Assembly (NCBI GenBank): GCA_009733775.1
Contig: WOGZ01000208.1
Span: 1 to 61,770, forward strand
Origin: Alectoria sarmentosa
Lineage: Eukaryota > Ascomycota > Lecanoromycetes > Lecanorales > Parmeliaceae
Direction: 5' to 3'
Length of the DNA: 61,770 nucleotides
Below are positions 45,401 through 57,021 of this stretch, piece after piece. Position numbers and translations under genes: made by a program. Numbering within the stretch: position 1 is the stretch's first letter; the number at the start of each line of letters is the position of its first letter. Below the pieces are notes generated by a model that had not been told where the DNA came from, made no database searches, and worked only from the letters and a program-made list of their open reading frames with translations.

Positions 45401-46107
45401 CAGAACAAACTCTCGAGGCAACCGAAAGATTAGGAGGAACTGGCCCGGAAGAAGAAAAACATGTATAGATACGCCAAGGTAATATATATCGGACAATGCC
45501 CTTCATACTTTTTTGATGACAAGTCCGCCCATGCTGTGTCCGACAAACACAACCTGGCGCTTTTGTTCCTAGATTGTGTCAACTTAGAGCTGCAGAAGTA
45601 GTCCTAGGATAGATGATCTCTCACCTGCTCACTTCTGCGATAAGTTTTGAGCTCAAAGAGTAGATTCTCGGCATGGTTGAGGATGTGAAGTACGCTCCTG
45701 CTTGGATAGACCGATGCGTCATAGCCATATGACATTATACGGCTGTTGGCGAAGAAACGTGGAAGAAGGTCGCGGAGCCATAGCTTCCCTGTGTCGGCGT
45801 CGGTCCAAGTTGTGAAGGCTCCGCCTCCGAGACCATGGACGGCAATAATGCTAAACCAGGATCAGTGAGGTCTAGTTGAGGGCTCATGCATTCGACGTCT
45901 GGAAACTTACTCAACATGGACGAGGCACGAATCGTGACTCGCCTCATCAAGTCTCGTCGAGGAGGCGCGCGTAGCATCATATAGGACGTGAAGACCCCGC
46001 GCATCAGAAGGCGCCGAGGTTTCCGAAGAGGTCGTCATCTCTTTATCGGCTCTGCCACTGGGATCTCTCGCAGATAGCATCGACGTCGTTCTCCCGATCC
46101 AAGACAT
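42442..46107 (-). CDS. NLR-like protein: SesB-type alpha/beta hydrolase - NACHT - ankyrin repeats
   Basis: Exons 46107-45911, 45850-45625, 45568-45509 and 45357-42442 join in frame (about 1130 aa before any further introns). The N-terminal lipase-like domain has VHGLGG near residue 70, the nucleophile elbow G-H-S153-M-G-G and MFMGTPHDGAD. The NACHT domain has Walker A GNPGAGKST (about 437) and Walker B YIDALDEC (about 551), with SFFFHGRG and CFSCRHYP between and after. The C-terminal about 230 residues hold at least six ankyrin repeats (YGQTPLHCAV, FGITPLSEAA, NGETPLAKAV, GYTPLLRAI, GHSPLSVAS, GGTPLSLAT). This is the architecture of fungal NLRs that control incompatibility and cell death. One or two in-frame introns may lie at about 44850-44800 and 44720-44670. 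Start at the first in-frame ATG; an earlier exon is possible. Confidence 0.85.
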
Positions 46108-46691
46108 AGTCGCCAGCGGTAGGTGAAGCTGGTGGCAACGAGAAGTCGTGAGTGAGAAGATGCGGGGTAGAGTGAGGCTGTGGGAAGCAATCTGCAGCCT
46201 CGTCGGCGGCAATGTGCGCTAAATCCATTGCGGCCTAGACTCGGTGTGAGAAGAGTAAAGTAAGGTAATGCTCATTAATTGGAGGATTTCAATTCTTCGC
46301 GGATACAACAATTATCCATTTCAATTTTTGTATACATTTATGAGAGGCTCGAACAAACAGATAGATAAGCTTCATACATGGAAAGGTATAGGCCATTGAT
46401 GGAAACTTTGATGAGATGAGTGATACAATATGAAAAGTACTATTTATAAATGATCGTTCTATTTATGATTTGTATGTATTGTCCACACAGAACAAATATT
46501 CCAACAATTCTATGAAACATCTTGGCAAGAGCGTGCAATCTTGACCGAACCTTTCTCTCTTCCTTCATTGACGTGCTCATTTTACTCTATATACTCGCCA
46601 CTCATAAGTTCTAGATCTAGGAAAGCAACAGTACTGTGGAATAAAGCCAAAAAACGAATGTATACAGACCGCCCGTTTCTTTACCCAATTA
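46108..46691. other. Intergenic region, AT-rich
   Basis: Separates the 5' end of the NLR gene from the 3' end of the S33 peptidase gene. From 46260 to 46530 it is AT-rich. No gene seen. Confidence 0.4.
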
Positions 46692-48857
46692 CTAAAGAAA
46701 GTTTCTCGCATCCGACCTCAACTGCGCGAGCAAAGCCTCTTCACCCTTCTCCGGTGGCTTCGTGACTCCGATAAAGGGTCTCTCGTTGACCTCACACACT
46801 GTATCCTCGGGCGGCATCTCTCCAGTCTGGAAATATTTCCGAATGTACCGCGCCATGCAGAGATTGGGCGAGCTGATCATGCAATGCCCCTCTGAGTCCG
46901 ATGCTAAGACCGCGGAGCCTGGCCAACGGGAAGCCAGGGTGTGGGCACTATGTGTTATCGTCAGCGTCAGGTCTTTTCATGCTATGGAGCATATGATAAG
47001 AGTGGAGAGAGTTTTACTTCCGAAGCGGCGTGACAGGGTCTAGTTGATTTCCTAAAATCAGCATCGGCTTCGCTGTGTGCCCTGCAAAGGGTCCTGGGAA
47101 GCGCCATTTCGGTTTGATATCATATCCCACGCAACCCAGTCGAATGTGAGCCCAAGAATCGCCGAACCAGCGACTCTGCTGCCGCAGCTCGTCCGCGTAG
47201 GCTTTAAAATTTACTTTACTCATGCCATAGGTTCTGGAATCGCCGTCGGTACATAAGATCGCCGAGTGTCTTTCAAGACCTGGGGTTCGACATTCGGGAG
47301 CGTAGGGAGGGGCGTCAAGGCATTCTTCACTGGGTGCGGAGACCCTCTGGGAGGCTTGTTTGGCGATAGCGAAGGAGGTACCATTGCGTTTGGAGATGTC
47401 GTTGAGCAGGCTGGCGAGATTTGGGAAGAATTCTACAGGATCGTAGAAGGCTTGGCGAATCACCCACATCATATCTGAGTAGGTTATGAGGTCTGGAGCA
47501 AATGAACCGGCAGCAGGAACTCCGATCGGATTGCTGTAGAGAGAGTCGACTGTGTCTTCGAATTTCTTACTAATAGCTTGACCACCGCCTTCAGTGTACA
47601 AGTCGCATTTTTCTGGACCGGCTCTGTCGCAGTACTCACCGAATTTTGTGAGGATTTTGTCGGTATCTTGAAGATTGGTAAGCCATTCGCCACGAGCAAA
47701 ATCCTCGGCATCAACTACCCCATCGATGACGGTGCGTTCGATGCGATGGGGCTGCATGGTCGCAAAGTTCACACCGAGCGCTGTGCCGTAGGATAGACCC
47801 CAGTACAAAAGCTTTTCTTCTCCTATTCTCCATTTGTTCATCTCTTTAATGAAAGTGGCTTCGTGTTCGCTGAATTGACCATAAGTAGCTAAAGCTTGCT
47901 TCTCCCGCCACTGTCCGTGCCGCTCGACGACTTCGACCATGTCTGCAACGACTGGGGATGTGTTCATGTGATATGCCAATTTATCTTCAACGTTCTCGCC
48001 ACTTGCAGCACGCCTAGAGCAGCCTTCGCTGAGAGCTTTCGTCCTTTCGAAAGCATAGACCAAAGCGTCGTCGGAACTCCCAATCATGCCTTGAGCGTCT
48101 GACTGCAGAGTCCAGATGTCCCTTGAGGCAGTAGTCGGAAAGCATGAATACCGTGGCGTCGTGTTATTGACGCCGCGCGCGTCCATGCCAAGGATATCAT
48201 AGTATTTTGGAGAACTGTGATAATCGATGTCAACGATTGAAGGGTCAACATCGGAGTCGACGATCATTTGGTAAGTCTTCCCGTGCTTTATAATGAAGTC
48301 GACCCCTGATGAGCCAGGGCCACCAGTTTGGACCCATAAGAGTCCGCCGTATCTGGGATCTGTGACTGGGACTTTCGCTGGTAGTTTTATTACTGCGAGG
48401 CCGACGCGGGGATTGCCGGGTTCGGTATTGTTCCAGTCCATGGGTACGTCGAGTCGGGCGCACTGAAAGTCGCCAAAGCAGTCGTGGAAATCGAGCTCCT
48501 TGCTTGGGTTGATCTAGGAAAGATAAGTTGCCGCTATTGGAAATCAATGCACCACCCAGAGGCATCTCAAATTTACTGCGCTGAAATCACAGATTCGGTC
48601 ACGAGCGGACTGACGAGATGGCTTACTTTAATCCATGGCTCAGTCAAAGTTGATCCATACGACTCGGTATTCTGTCCATCAATAGAGCTCTTCACGTAAT
48701 CCAAAATATTATTACTCGTCCAGCCACTGGCGTACCGACTCGCTGTCCAATTTCCGATAGCAAGCAGACCGATACCGACAAAAATTCCTTGAAGCCATTG
48801 AGGCGTGCTAGATTTTGGAGCTTCAAGCGACGTTCTGGCGGCTTTCTCAAGAGGCAT
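46692..48857 (-). CDS. Membrane-anchored S33/TAP-like alpha/beta-hydrolase peptidase, 3 exons, 660 aa
   Basis: Exons 48857-48627, 48513-47018 and 46947-46692 join in frame. One hydrophobic segment (WLQGIFVGIGLLAIGNWTA) near residue 22 is a signal anchor. The fold shows the oxyanion motif GGPGSSG (about 141-147), nucleophile elbow G-L-S-Y-G (Ser about 320), the acidic residue in GNQLDPVTP (about 568) and the His in DSEGHCMISSP (about 602) in the last exon, so the catalytic triad is complete. The C-terminal cap (CMARYIRKYFQTGEMP...VCEVNERPF) is the TAP-like domain of tripeptidyl-aminopeptidase-type S33 enzymes. It probably trims N-terminal peptides at the cell surface or in the secretory route. 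Introns of 113 and 70 nt have canonical borders. Confidence 0.85.
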
Positions 48858-49714
48858 TTCTTTCTGAGATTATCAGATTGAATAAGTGGCTACTCTTTGA
48901 GTAAGGGTGTTGACTGCTGCTTTCCTTACCAAATTCGGATTCCAGCAATGAGTCTACACAATAGTGTCCCTTTACATAATTCTGCACATCTGTATACCCA
49001 GAAATATATGCAGAAGGAGATGCGGGGAATATAAATTTGAAAAACTGACTAAGTAACGCATAGAGGAGCAGCAACGATGTGGATCAAAGGTAGCAGCGAC
49101 GAGGTAACCTCAGGGAATCCTCCCAATCTGCAAGTGAATCCAATGCCTCATGCTGTCGAAGTTGTATGTTGGAGAAAGCTGGGACAAAAACAACACGTTC
49201 AAAACTTGGCTGCCTTGTGGGTCGGGCCGGCTTCCCCACGTTTGGCCGAATTACGTTAATCAATATTACTAGCGTGGTGCTGTCTTGCAGAGCCTCGATA
49301 CATAACATCATAGACATATTGAACGAAAGCAACAATTCTTCTTTCCGGATAACGCGGTGTACAATGACGACAACGACACACTCGATGAAAAAAAACGCCT
49401 CAAACACAACCTGCGTTTGCTCTGATTCCCGCAAATATATTCCTCTATCCCTTCGAACATCAATGCTGGTGACGCTACAATGACTGATCGCCTGCTCAAA
49501 ATGACCAAAACTTCCTATACTAAGTGTGCCTATGTAAGGTGCGCTACGGATAAGTTTCGCTCGCGAATTTCTCAACACGCCTTCCGTTTGAGATGTCAAA
49601 TATCCCTTGAGCATGCCGGACACCGCTCGTCGTTTATAGCTGTGAAGATGACATGCGATCTTCCTCGGTAAGGGGAAATATTGACTGGGCGCATGCAGTA
49701 GCCTTGATCCATGT
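48858..49714. other. Region between the peptidase gene and the F-box pseudogene
   Basis: Long minus-strand frames here (49084-49755, 48847-49074) do not resemble known proteins. The former may include the decayed 3' end of the neighbouring pseudogene. Confidence 0.35.
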
Positions 49715-51904
49715 TTGATCTGACGCAACGTGCCTCCCTTTCCGAGATAAGACAAGTAGAAGTTGGCTTTGAACCGCTTCGGGTTTTCTTCCTCCGGAAA
49801 GTTGTCGTGGTTGGCCTGAGATCTAGGAATGTTGGCGCCCTGACCGCGTGCAGTGTCATACTCGTCTTCGGCATCCTCAACGCTGACGTAGTAATGGGCG
49901 GGCCCTGCGTGCAGGTCCAGGTTAGCATGCTCGCATCGAAAGAGGGAAGGGAGTACGGGACATCAGCTCTGCATATGCTAAGCATATATTTGACTTACCC
50001 TGGCTCAACCTGGAACACCTGGTCCCGCCAACCGCCGGTACGGACATAGAGCTTCAGCGCACTATCAAACGTAAGCTCGGCAAAGGTATTCAAAGGATCC
50101 CCTTCGCTACATTCGCGATTTGCCAGGTCAGAGTCTCCGGTCCTTGCGTCTTTGCGCTGCTGGCAGTCCCACGTTCAAAGCAGTGGGGCATGAGGACTTT
50201 TCGAAAATAGGAACACAGCGCACTAGCGTCAAGGGCCGGACCGTTGTTGAAAGGGTAGTTTGTGGTCAAGTCAGGACGGCAAGGGTAGCTTCAGGCCAAT
50301 TCCTGAAGATACTTCTCCTGGGCCAATCTCTGTTTTTCTTTCATTTCTGTTAAGACATCCGCCTCGATCTTGATTCGTTTTGTGACCTTCCATTCGTCAG
50401 ATAGCTGCTTCTGTATGTCATCCCTTAAAATCTTAATCTCAATGTCCAAAATCAATTATCTCATGTCTTTACGTGTGTTCTCACGCGCTCTGAACTTCAT
50501 TTTTCTTTAATGCTTTTCGTAACAATCATTTTTCATCTGATTTGCCATTTCCTTAATCAAGGAGGTCTTATATGACTTCTTGGCTTCTTCTGCAGCACTT
50601 GTTTATATGATTGTTATAAAATCTGGAACGCACGTGGCACATAAGCATTCATGGAGTTCAGCGGTTCGGAGGAAGATCTCTGATAAGGTAACGTTCATAT
50701 ATCCTTTGGTTTCCTTGACCCTTTCAATCCCCTTGATTTCTTCAAGCTTTAAGATTGAATCATGTTCATTGGCCTTGTTGGACTCCGCATTGTCGGGCCC
50801 CTTGACCTTGTCTTCCGTTTTATCAGGCTCCTTGGCCTTACCTTCCGCGGTAGGTGAAGCCCTTTCGTCTAAAAGGATTGACAAAGATGATGATCCCTTG
50901 GTCGTAAAACCCTTGGCCTTTAACTTTTTCGAGCTTTTCTTCAACATGTCCCGAACATATCCGATCATCAATCCCAATTCTATCAATTTGGCTTGGGTAG
51001 TGATTGTAAAATTATTTATCATTATCTCATAGGATATCAACTCTCTTCTCATAACTTCCACACTCGTTAAATAAAAAGCCGTTTGCCCCTTCAATAAATC
51101 AGTCATTTTTTCCGAACGAATAATCAATTTGTTTTGCACCGTGGAGCTCAAGGTTAAAGCAATCTTTGCTTTTGTCAAGGGGTCCTTTTGGTCGGCTTTC
51201 TTTAGATCTTCCTTCATCGTGCCTTGCAGATGCTCGACACCGTCCGTACGCAATCCAAAGACCGCGAAGACGTCCAACTCGTCCTCGCCGTTCGCTAACT
51301 GCATGCTGAAATACGCACCGTTGGCATTCGCATCTATGTTGACGGGAGTAAAGTGAGCCATGGTGCTGAAAATACGACTGCTAGCAGAGCATTCGAGTAT
51401 GAAGGATGAATAAAGATGATGGGTTACTCCCTCGCACTTGGTGTTCATCGCAGAATAGTTGTCGAGATCTTTATTGGTCTTTGGTGAGAAGTATTCGGCA
51501 TGGCCAAACACAATCGGAGCCACCAGCTTGATCAGGTTGTCCAAATACGCGGGTCCGTCGGGAACGTTGTGCTGGATAAAGTAATCTTCTTGCAGGACGG
51601 TACGCAGGCCTCTTTCGGCTGCATACTTGCTGCTTTTCGAAGAATGCTCTCGACTAGCATACAGAGTAACATCTAACCGTAAGGCCTGGATCAACTGGTC
51701 GTGTACCGAATCTGTGAGTCAAGGTTCAAGACCACTGAGTTTAGCTGATCGAAATGGTCGATCGTCCTCTTGTATGAATTGGTGTGCAAAGGCATAGATA
51801 TCTTTAGATACTAGAGCAAAGCTCTCAAAGTCTTTTGGCTGCCGCACATGGCTCCATATCTCAAGAACGAGTTCGTTCGGTAGACTGGAAAATGCTGCCG
51901 TCAT
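49715..51904 (-). pseudogene. Long F-box-type gene broken by many in-frame stops
   Basis: It starts with an intact F-box (SSLPNELVLEIWSHVRQPKDFESFALVSKDIYAFA) at 51904. The same frame continues for 1.7 kb past stops at 51721-51719 (TGA), 50605-50603 (TAA), 50509-50507 (TAA), 50458-50456 (TAA) and 50293-50291 (TGA). Between stops the protein quality is good, including a Lys/Glu-rich coiled coil (DEWKVTKRIKIEADVLTEM). At about 50170-50174 the frame shifts by one between HCFER and WDCQQRKDARTGDSD. The body then continues to an intron-like GTAAGT (49998), which is also out of phase by one, and a last block (HYYVSVEDAEDEYDTARG). The end is not defined. All three TAA stops could come from CAA by C-to-T in CpA context. 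The target or pathway of the ancestral protein is unknown. Confidence 0.7.
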
Positions 51905-52065
51905 GATGTATTTTGATCTAGGCTTCTAGGGACGGGGTCTGGGTTGACTGAAAACCTCTAAGAATGTCGTCTCTCTACCAAGACAAATTTGCAATACTTC
52001 ATGCCGCGTCAGAAAATTCGAGGTCACTGGTAGTGATACCTTACCTCAAAACTTCATCTGGATCA

Positions 52066-52984
52066 TCAAGACCGATTGTAAATCTTGCCAACCCGGCGCG
52101 CCTCAATTTCCTTCAACTCCTCCCGCCGCACTCGAGCTTCCTGGTGACTGACATGCGGACTAGCATCCGGAGTATAGCGTATCAGACACTGTGGACCCTG
52201 CGTGTACCGAATGCGCCGGGCCAAAGCGCTTGGTAAGAATTGTTCGACAGGGTGGTCTCGGGCGAACTGAGTGAATCCACAACCTGCACAGAACACCAGA
52301 CTGCTTGCAGGACTTCCTAAGTGGATGTGGCGGTAGTGATCCGGGAAGTCGTACTGGATGATCGTCAATGAGCTCAGCCTGGCCGGCACGTTCTCCAGCG
52401 CGATGCCCCAGTGTAGGATCGATAGCGCCAGTTCTCGCAGATTCTCGTAGTTGTCCTGCCAGCCTCGCCCAACGTGGCTGTATTTGGGGTGGCCGCGGGG
52501 ATCCAGTTATGGGAGGGCTGATCCACTACAGCGTAAAATAATTAGCATCTCGACGCAAGGTGACCAGGGGATCTAGAAAATATGCTTACAGATTGAGAGT
52601 CATGTTCGTGATGAGTGAGCGACTGCCTTGGAATTCTCTTGTGAAGAACTGCATCGCGTTGACCGGCTCATCAAGCAAGAAGCTGTTCTTTCTGTAGAGA
52701 AATTCAACGCCCTCATCATGAAGTTGCTTGCAGGCACCCAAAATTGAAGGATGCAGAGGCACCACCGCCGCACAGTATGGTCGGACTTCTGTGCTCGACA
52801 CTAGAAGTAGGTGGAGAATCTGGTCCCTCAATTCGCGTGGCAGTTCCAGGAGAGAAGGCGGTCGCCGCTCCGCAACGACAAGGTGTGTTGATATTTTGTC
52901 GATTTCGGCTCTTACGGTGTTCGTATCTTCAGTTAAGTTCCGCAAGGCCAGCTTGAGGAACAATAGGTCCAGAGCGTCTCGCAT
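52066..52984 (-). CDS. F-box-like/2EXR-type hypothetical protein, two exons
   Basis: Exon 1 (52984-52590) contains LLELPRELRDQILHLLLVSS and PSILGACKQLHDEGVEFLYRKNSF, the start typical of a large group of uncharacterised fungal proteins with an F-box-like fold. An intron of about 112 nt (GTAAGC donor at 52589, TACAG acceptor at 52478) leads to exon 2 (52477-52066), which keeps frame and adds Leu-rich strands (NLRELALSILHWG, RLSSLTIIQYDF). A second acceptor (CTGTAG, about 52527) would run into a stop, so the longer intron is preferred. Function unknown. It lies directly upstream of the broken F-box gene in the same orientation. Confidence 0.55.
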
Positions 52985-55135
52985 GGTTGAAAGCAATATG
53001 GCGCTCTAAAGGTAGGGTCAGCTGTTTTTTGGGTGTTACTATCTGCGGAGGCTTGGAAGGACACACTCACGACTTGGGATAAAGCCAGGCAAATATCCAA
53101 GGGTACCGTTTCAAATTTCGATGTCGTCGAAGAGAGCAAGAGAGCAAGGGTACAGATTGTGTCTTTCACAGAAGCTGTCCGAGTGCCTCAAACAGGTAGA
53201 CCACGGAAACAGTAACAGCAGGGGGCCCGGGCAGGCGAATATTTGGCCAAAAGGCCCAGTAAAAACGACTAAAAAAAGCCCGCAGGCTCACACACACACA
53301 CACACGCATAATCTAATGCGCCGAAGCGCTCAGCATCACAAAGAAAACAGTGACCGCAAGGGCCGCAAGCACAACCAACTCTGCCTAACATTAGTTTACC
53401 TACCCTCTCATGCTGGGAAGCAATTTCTTACCAAGAAAAACCGTCAAAGGGCGGAGGAGGGCAGCAGCGGAAGCAGCAAGGGCAGCGGCAAGGGCAGCGA
53501 AGGCAGCGGCAGGGGCGGCGGCGAGGCGGGCGGAGCGCCCAGCAGCTACTCATGTCAACTATATATCCTCGCACATGCCAATTGAGATTTTTCGTACTCT
53601 CCCAGGCGCGCAAGGCGTCATGAACATCACCGCCAGAGGCGACAGCAGCGAAGACGGCGACTTGGAGAGAGAGGGGGAGCGGATCTGCCACGCAGGGGTG
53701 ACCCCCGTGGGAGCACCGGCCGCATTTACGCTGGCGAGTGCCAGCAGGCGATGCGGTGCAGACCGCGCGAGGGTCACCCGCGAGGACACGCACGCAACGC
53801 ATGCAGGCAGGGACTTAGTCCTCTCAGGCAAAATACCTTGCTGGGTGGGAGGGGGGGAGGCGGTAGCAGCAGCGAAGCCATACCCAATCCAGCCATCTTC
53901 TGGAGTGCTAAATACAGCCCCAGCGTTAAGAGCGCCGATCACTGCCTTCAACAGGAAAGAAAAGTTGTCATGTGGTATATTTGTATATGTATAAAGGGCT
54001 GACATCCTTGTCCTGGCACAATCATGCAACAAGCCGGGTAAAAATAGCTTTTGCTTCATTTCCAATTCTGGTCTCTGTGAGAGGAGGGGCTTGTGAAGGC
54101 GAATCAAAAGAAGAGTAGACGTTCTATGAACAGAATGGAGCTCTGGTCTGGTGATGTCCAGACCGAACTGCGAGTGAGATTTAATTATGGCCTATGAATT
54201 GATATCACGAAAGCTATACTCTGCTGGAATTGAAGTTCAAGAATGACACACAAGATGTGTCTATACATTATATGTCTTGTATATAAACGCATGCGTCTTT
54301 GCTGCTTGTTTGCCTCTAGTCCTGATGTCAAGCTGCATGTGATAGTGGATAATAAATAGTAGTACTAGTATAATGACTGTGAAGTCAAAGGGAGTCTGCT
54401 CTGTCAAGGTGAGGAGGACAAAACAAGCACATATTTTGATGAAATAATGATGCCGCGGCGTTTGAGTTCTTGCACTTCATAGACATGACATGGTTGTGTC
54501 AGGAGTATGATTAATACAACGGTAGAAGCCCTGGTGGGTGGGGGCAGGGTTGATTCTCTGTCAGCAGGTTTGAACCCTGGGATGGCTGTACGAAAGCAGT
54601 GTTGCAGATCTGAAAATAGGCTCTAAGAGGGAAGAGTGAATGAGAATTGGAAGTTGTATTCCCATAGACTGTGAAATGAACGTATTTCTGCAAATCATAT
54701 TCTGACTCTGATTACTCAGCGACGTCGCCGAAGCCCATCAGTACCATCTCATCGCGAGATTTGAGATGGTCTCACTTCTTCATTGGCCGAAAGCTTCTTT
54801 TGAATGCTGTTAGATTTGCCCGCTTTCAAAGCAGGTACCTTGCTCGCATCAGGAAATCATAGATGTTCAAGCTCGCCGGAGCCGAGTACCTGTAAATGCT
54901 GACATACCTTCGTTTCGTCATTGATTGAAGCTCCTCCATAACTAAGAGTGGCCCTGCACCTGTCCGAAGAGTGTTTTTGATTTCATTACTACTTCACGAA
55001 TCCAACAATCCCATCGCGTTTGTCATGATTTCTGCGTGACGCAATTGGGCTCGCAGTGACAGACCGTCGCGGAGCTATAGAACCATGAGTATTGCTCGAA
55101 AGCAGAACAAAGGCGTAGAAACGAGAATCAACATA
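52985..55135. other. Intergenic region with simple repeats
   Basis: About 2.1 kb with no supported gene. Contains a CA run (about 53290-53304), a GCAGCGGCAAGG-type minisatellite (about 53455-53530) and a G-run near 53850. Long frames across the minisatellite are Ala/Arg/Gly-rich artefacts. Confidence 0.4.
53455..53530. repeat. GCAGCGG/GCAAGG minisatellite
   Basis: Imperfect tandem units of 6-12 bases built from GCAGC and GGCAAGG. Both strands give open frames, as is usual for such composition. Confidence 0.7.
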
Positions 55136-56344
55136 CTACTGTCCCCAAATTTTGCTTTGCCATCCTTTGAGTTCTTCCAGGTTGGCGGCGACACCCTTCC
55201 TTTCCAAGGCAAGATCTTTTGACCACTCCTGCTTCTGCTTCTCGTCGAGGTGCCCTCGTATCTCGACTGTAGGAACATCACGAAATACTACACGAATTGC
55301 AGCCCAAACGCGGAGGCAGAATACTTTTTGGCAAACGGTGAGGTCACATTGCCAGTCCCTCCAGCCATGTCTGACGTTCGGAAAGCGTATGAGGGCTCGT
55401 TGTAGACGGCACTCGTTGACCCAAATCTGGAACTGAGTGCCGATGCCGTTGAGACAGGACTGCGCGCTGTCTCCGACTCTAAGATCTCGTGGGACGTCGA
55501 AAAGATGGGACAGCTGCGTTGGCCCAAGGTCAAGCTCTATACGACGAACGTGTTTCCAATAGAGCGGCGATGTCAGTATCTTGGCTGGAGGACAATAAAG
55601 GAACCGATATTGGAACAAGATGGTTGCGTATAAAGAGAATGTGGTCATGACCTCGTTGTACAGTTGCTTGTTGACTGAAGCGAGCCTCATCCTCAATACG
55701 CTGGACCGTTTATTCCTGTAGGTCAGTCTTCGAGGTATGATCATTCTCACAATCATCTCACGAAGTTCTAACGGAAGCTTTAAAAAGAAAAACCCATTGA
55801 AAGACCACCATCTTTCGTGGACAGTTCGGTGAAGCTGTGTAGGTACGCTTTCCAACCATTTCTTACAGATCAACCGCGACTTCCAACATCGATAATGTTT
55901 GCATATATCAGAAGCCTTTATGTTCCTCATCTTCAAGCTTCCAAACGAGGCGAGGATGACGGTCAATGCTGCAGTCTGAAGACCTTTACTGGCCATGATT
56001 TTTGCTCCTGGCGTTCGCCAGATGTGTATTCTGACCGGCAGTTCACTAGGAGAACGAAGGCTGTAGAGGCCTCTGTCTGCTGATCCTCCTTGTTGGTTTG
56101 GATTATTGCCGCTTGCTGGGAGAAGAGTAACTTGGTGGCTGCAAGTGATGCACCCCGCATTGTGAATACGAACCAGGACTTGAGCTGCAGATAAAATATC
56201 ATCATTCACTGTATGCTTTAGCTTGACTGGCCAGGGATCCCAGACAAGACCCTGAGCTTGACGTCGAGCCTTCACCTCAAGGCTGTCCCAGTCATGGATC
56301 GCGTAGAATTTTTCCGAGGGGACTGAAGGCGTTCGATCTGCCAT
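55136..56344 (-). CDS. F-box-like hypothetical protein (402 aa)
   Basis: Open from ATG 56344 to 55136. The middle carries the segment FLKLPLELREMIVRMIIPRR followed by LRMRLASVNKQLYNEVMTTFSLYATILFQYRFLYCPPAK. This is the start-plus-helix pattern of fungal F-box-like proteins, but here about 190 residues from the N-terminus rather than at it. The preceding region (residues 1-185) has no known fold. It could come from reading through introns, or from fusion of a second frame. Function unknown. Neighbours do not clarify it. Confidence 0.5.
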   Translation of the reverse strand: MADRTPSVPSEKFYAIHDWDSLEVKARRQAQGLVWDPWPVKLKHTVNDDILSAAQVLVRIHNAGCITCSHQVTLLPASGNNPNQQGGSADRGLYSLRSPSELPVRIHIWRTPGAKIMASKGLQTAALTVILASFGSLKMRNIKASDICKHYRCWKSRLICKKWLESVPTQLHRTVHERWWSFNGFFFLKLPLELREMIVRMIIPRRLTYRNKRSSVLRMRLASVNKQLYNEVMTTFSLYATILFQYRFLYCPPAKILTSPLYWKHVRRIELDLGPTQLSHLFDVPRDLRVGDSAQSCLNGIGTQFQIWVNECRLQRALIRFPNVRHGWRDWQCDLTVCQKVFCLRVWAAIRVVFRDVPTVEIRGHLDEKQKQEWSKDLALERKGVAANLEELKGWQSKIWGQ

Positions 56345-57021
56345 CGCCTAAGCCTCGTGAGATTTGCAGTAACAGCTGTATCAATCAGAAAAGATATGAA
56401 CTTTGGGAAAGAACAGCGGGTGGGTCTTTAATCTGTGGGCACTCATCAGCATCTAAGGCTCGAGAGCGATGTGTCAAGAGGTGAACACGAGACTGACAAT
56501 GAGCGGAGAGTAAGATGCGACCTGTGACACCAGTCGTCCTTACCATTTCACTCACCCAAAGTGCCGAAAGCGATGGTAGTAGGCTAAGGAGATGACCGTA
56601 TTTATGATTATAGTAGGAAATAAGTGAACTTTGCTGCTCTTAACATAATCGATGAACTTGGCGGTAGAGCAGCTTCAGAGGTGATGAGGCTCATTCTTCG
56701 ACTCTAGGTCATATTCTGTTCACAGATTCAAGCAAGTCTACTGGTCTGGAGTCAGAGTGAATTGTTCGATAGGCTTAGATATCGTTGTATCAGCTTGCAT
56801 ATCACAAGACTGAAGAAAGTCATGCTGCTATCAGTCTTAGACGAAAGGTCCTGCGAGGAAATATATTAAGCGCTAGTGTTTAAAACCCCTAGTCGCTGGG
56901 CTGCGTGTAACAATGACGGACAAATGACAATGATCATCTGCTCTTCATAGCGGCATCGTCAAAGTCTTCTGTCTAGCTTTTACATACAGTGCAGCCTGGC
57001 CATCAGCTTCGACCCCATACA
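56345..57021. other. Divergent intergenic region
   Basis: Lies between the starts of the F-box-like gene and the M18 aminopeptidase gene. No gene seen. Confidence 0.4.

Noticed and set aside
49084..49755. 223-codon minus-strand frame
   Set aside because: Only its first few residues match the end of the F-box pseudogene. The rest has no recognisable protein character.
53410..53994. Long Ala/Arg/Gly-rich open frames on both strands
   Set aside because: They are caused by a GC-rich minisatellite without stops. There is no start context, domain or codon pattern typical of a gene.
54541..54600. tRNA T-arm-like sequence (GGTTTGAACCC)
   Set aside because: No matching acceptor, D or anticodon arm could be folded around it.
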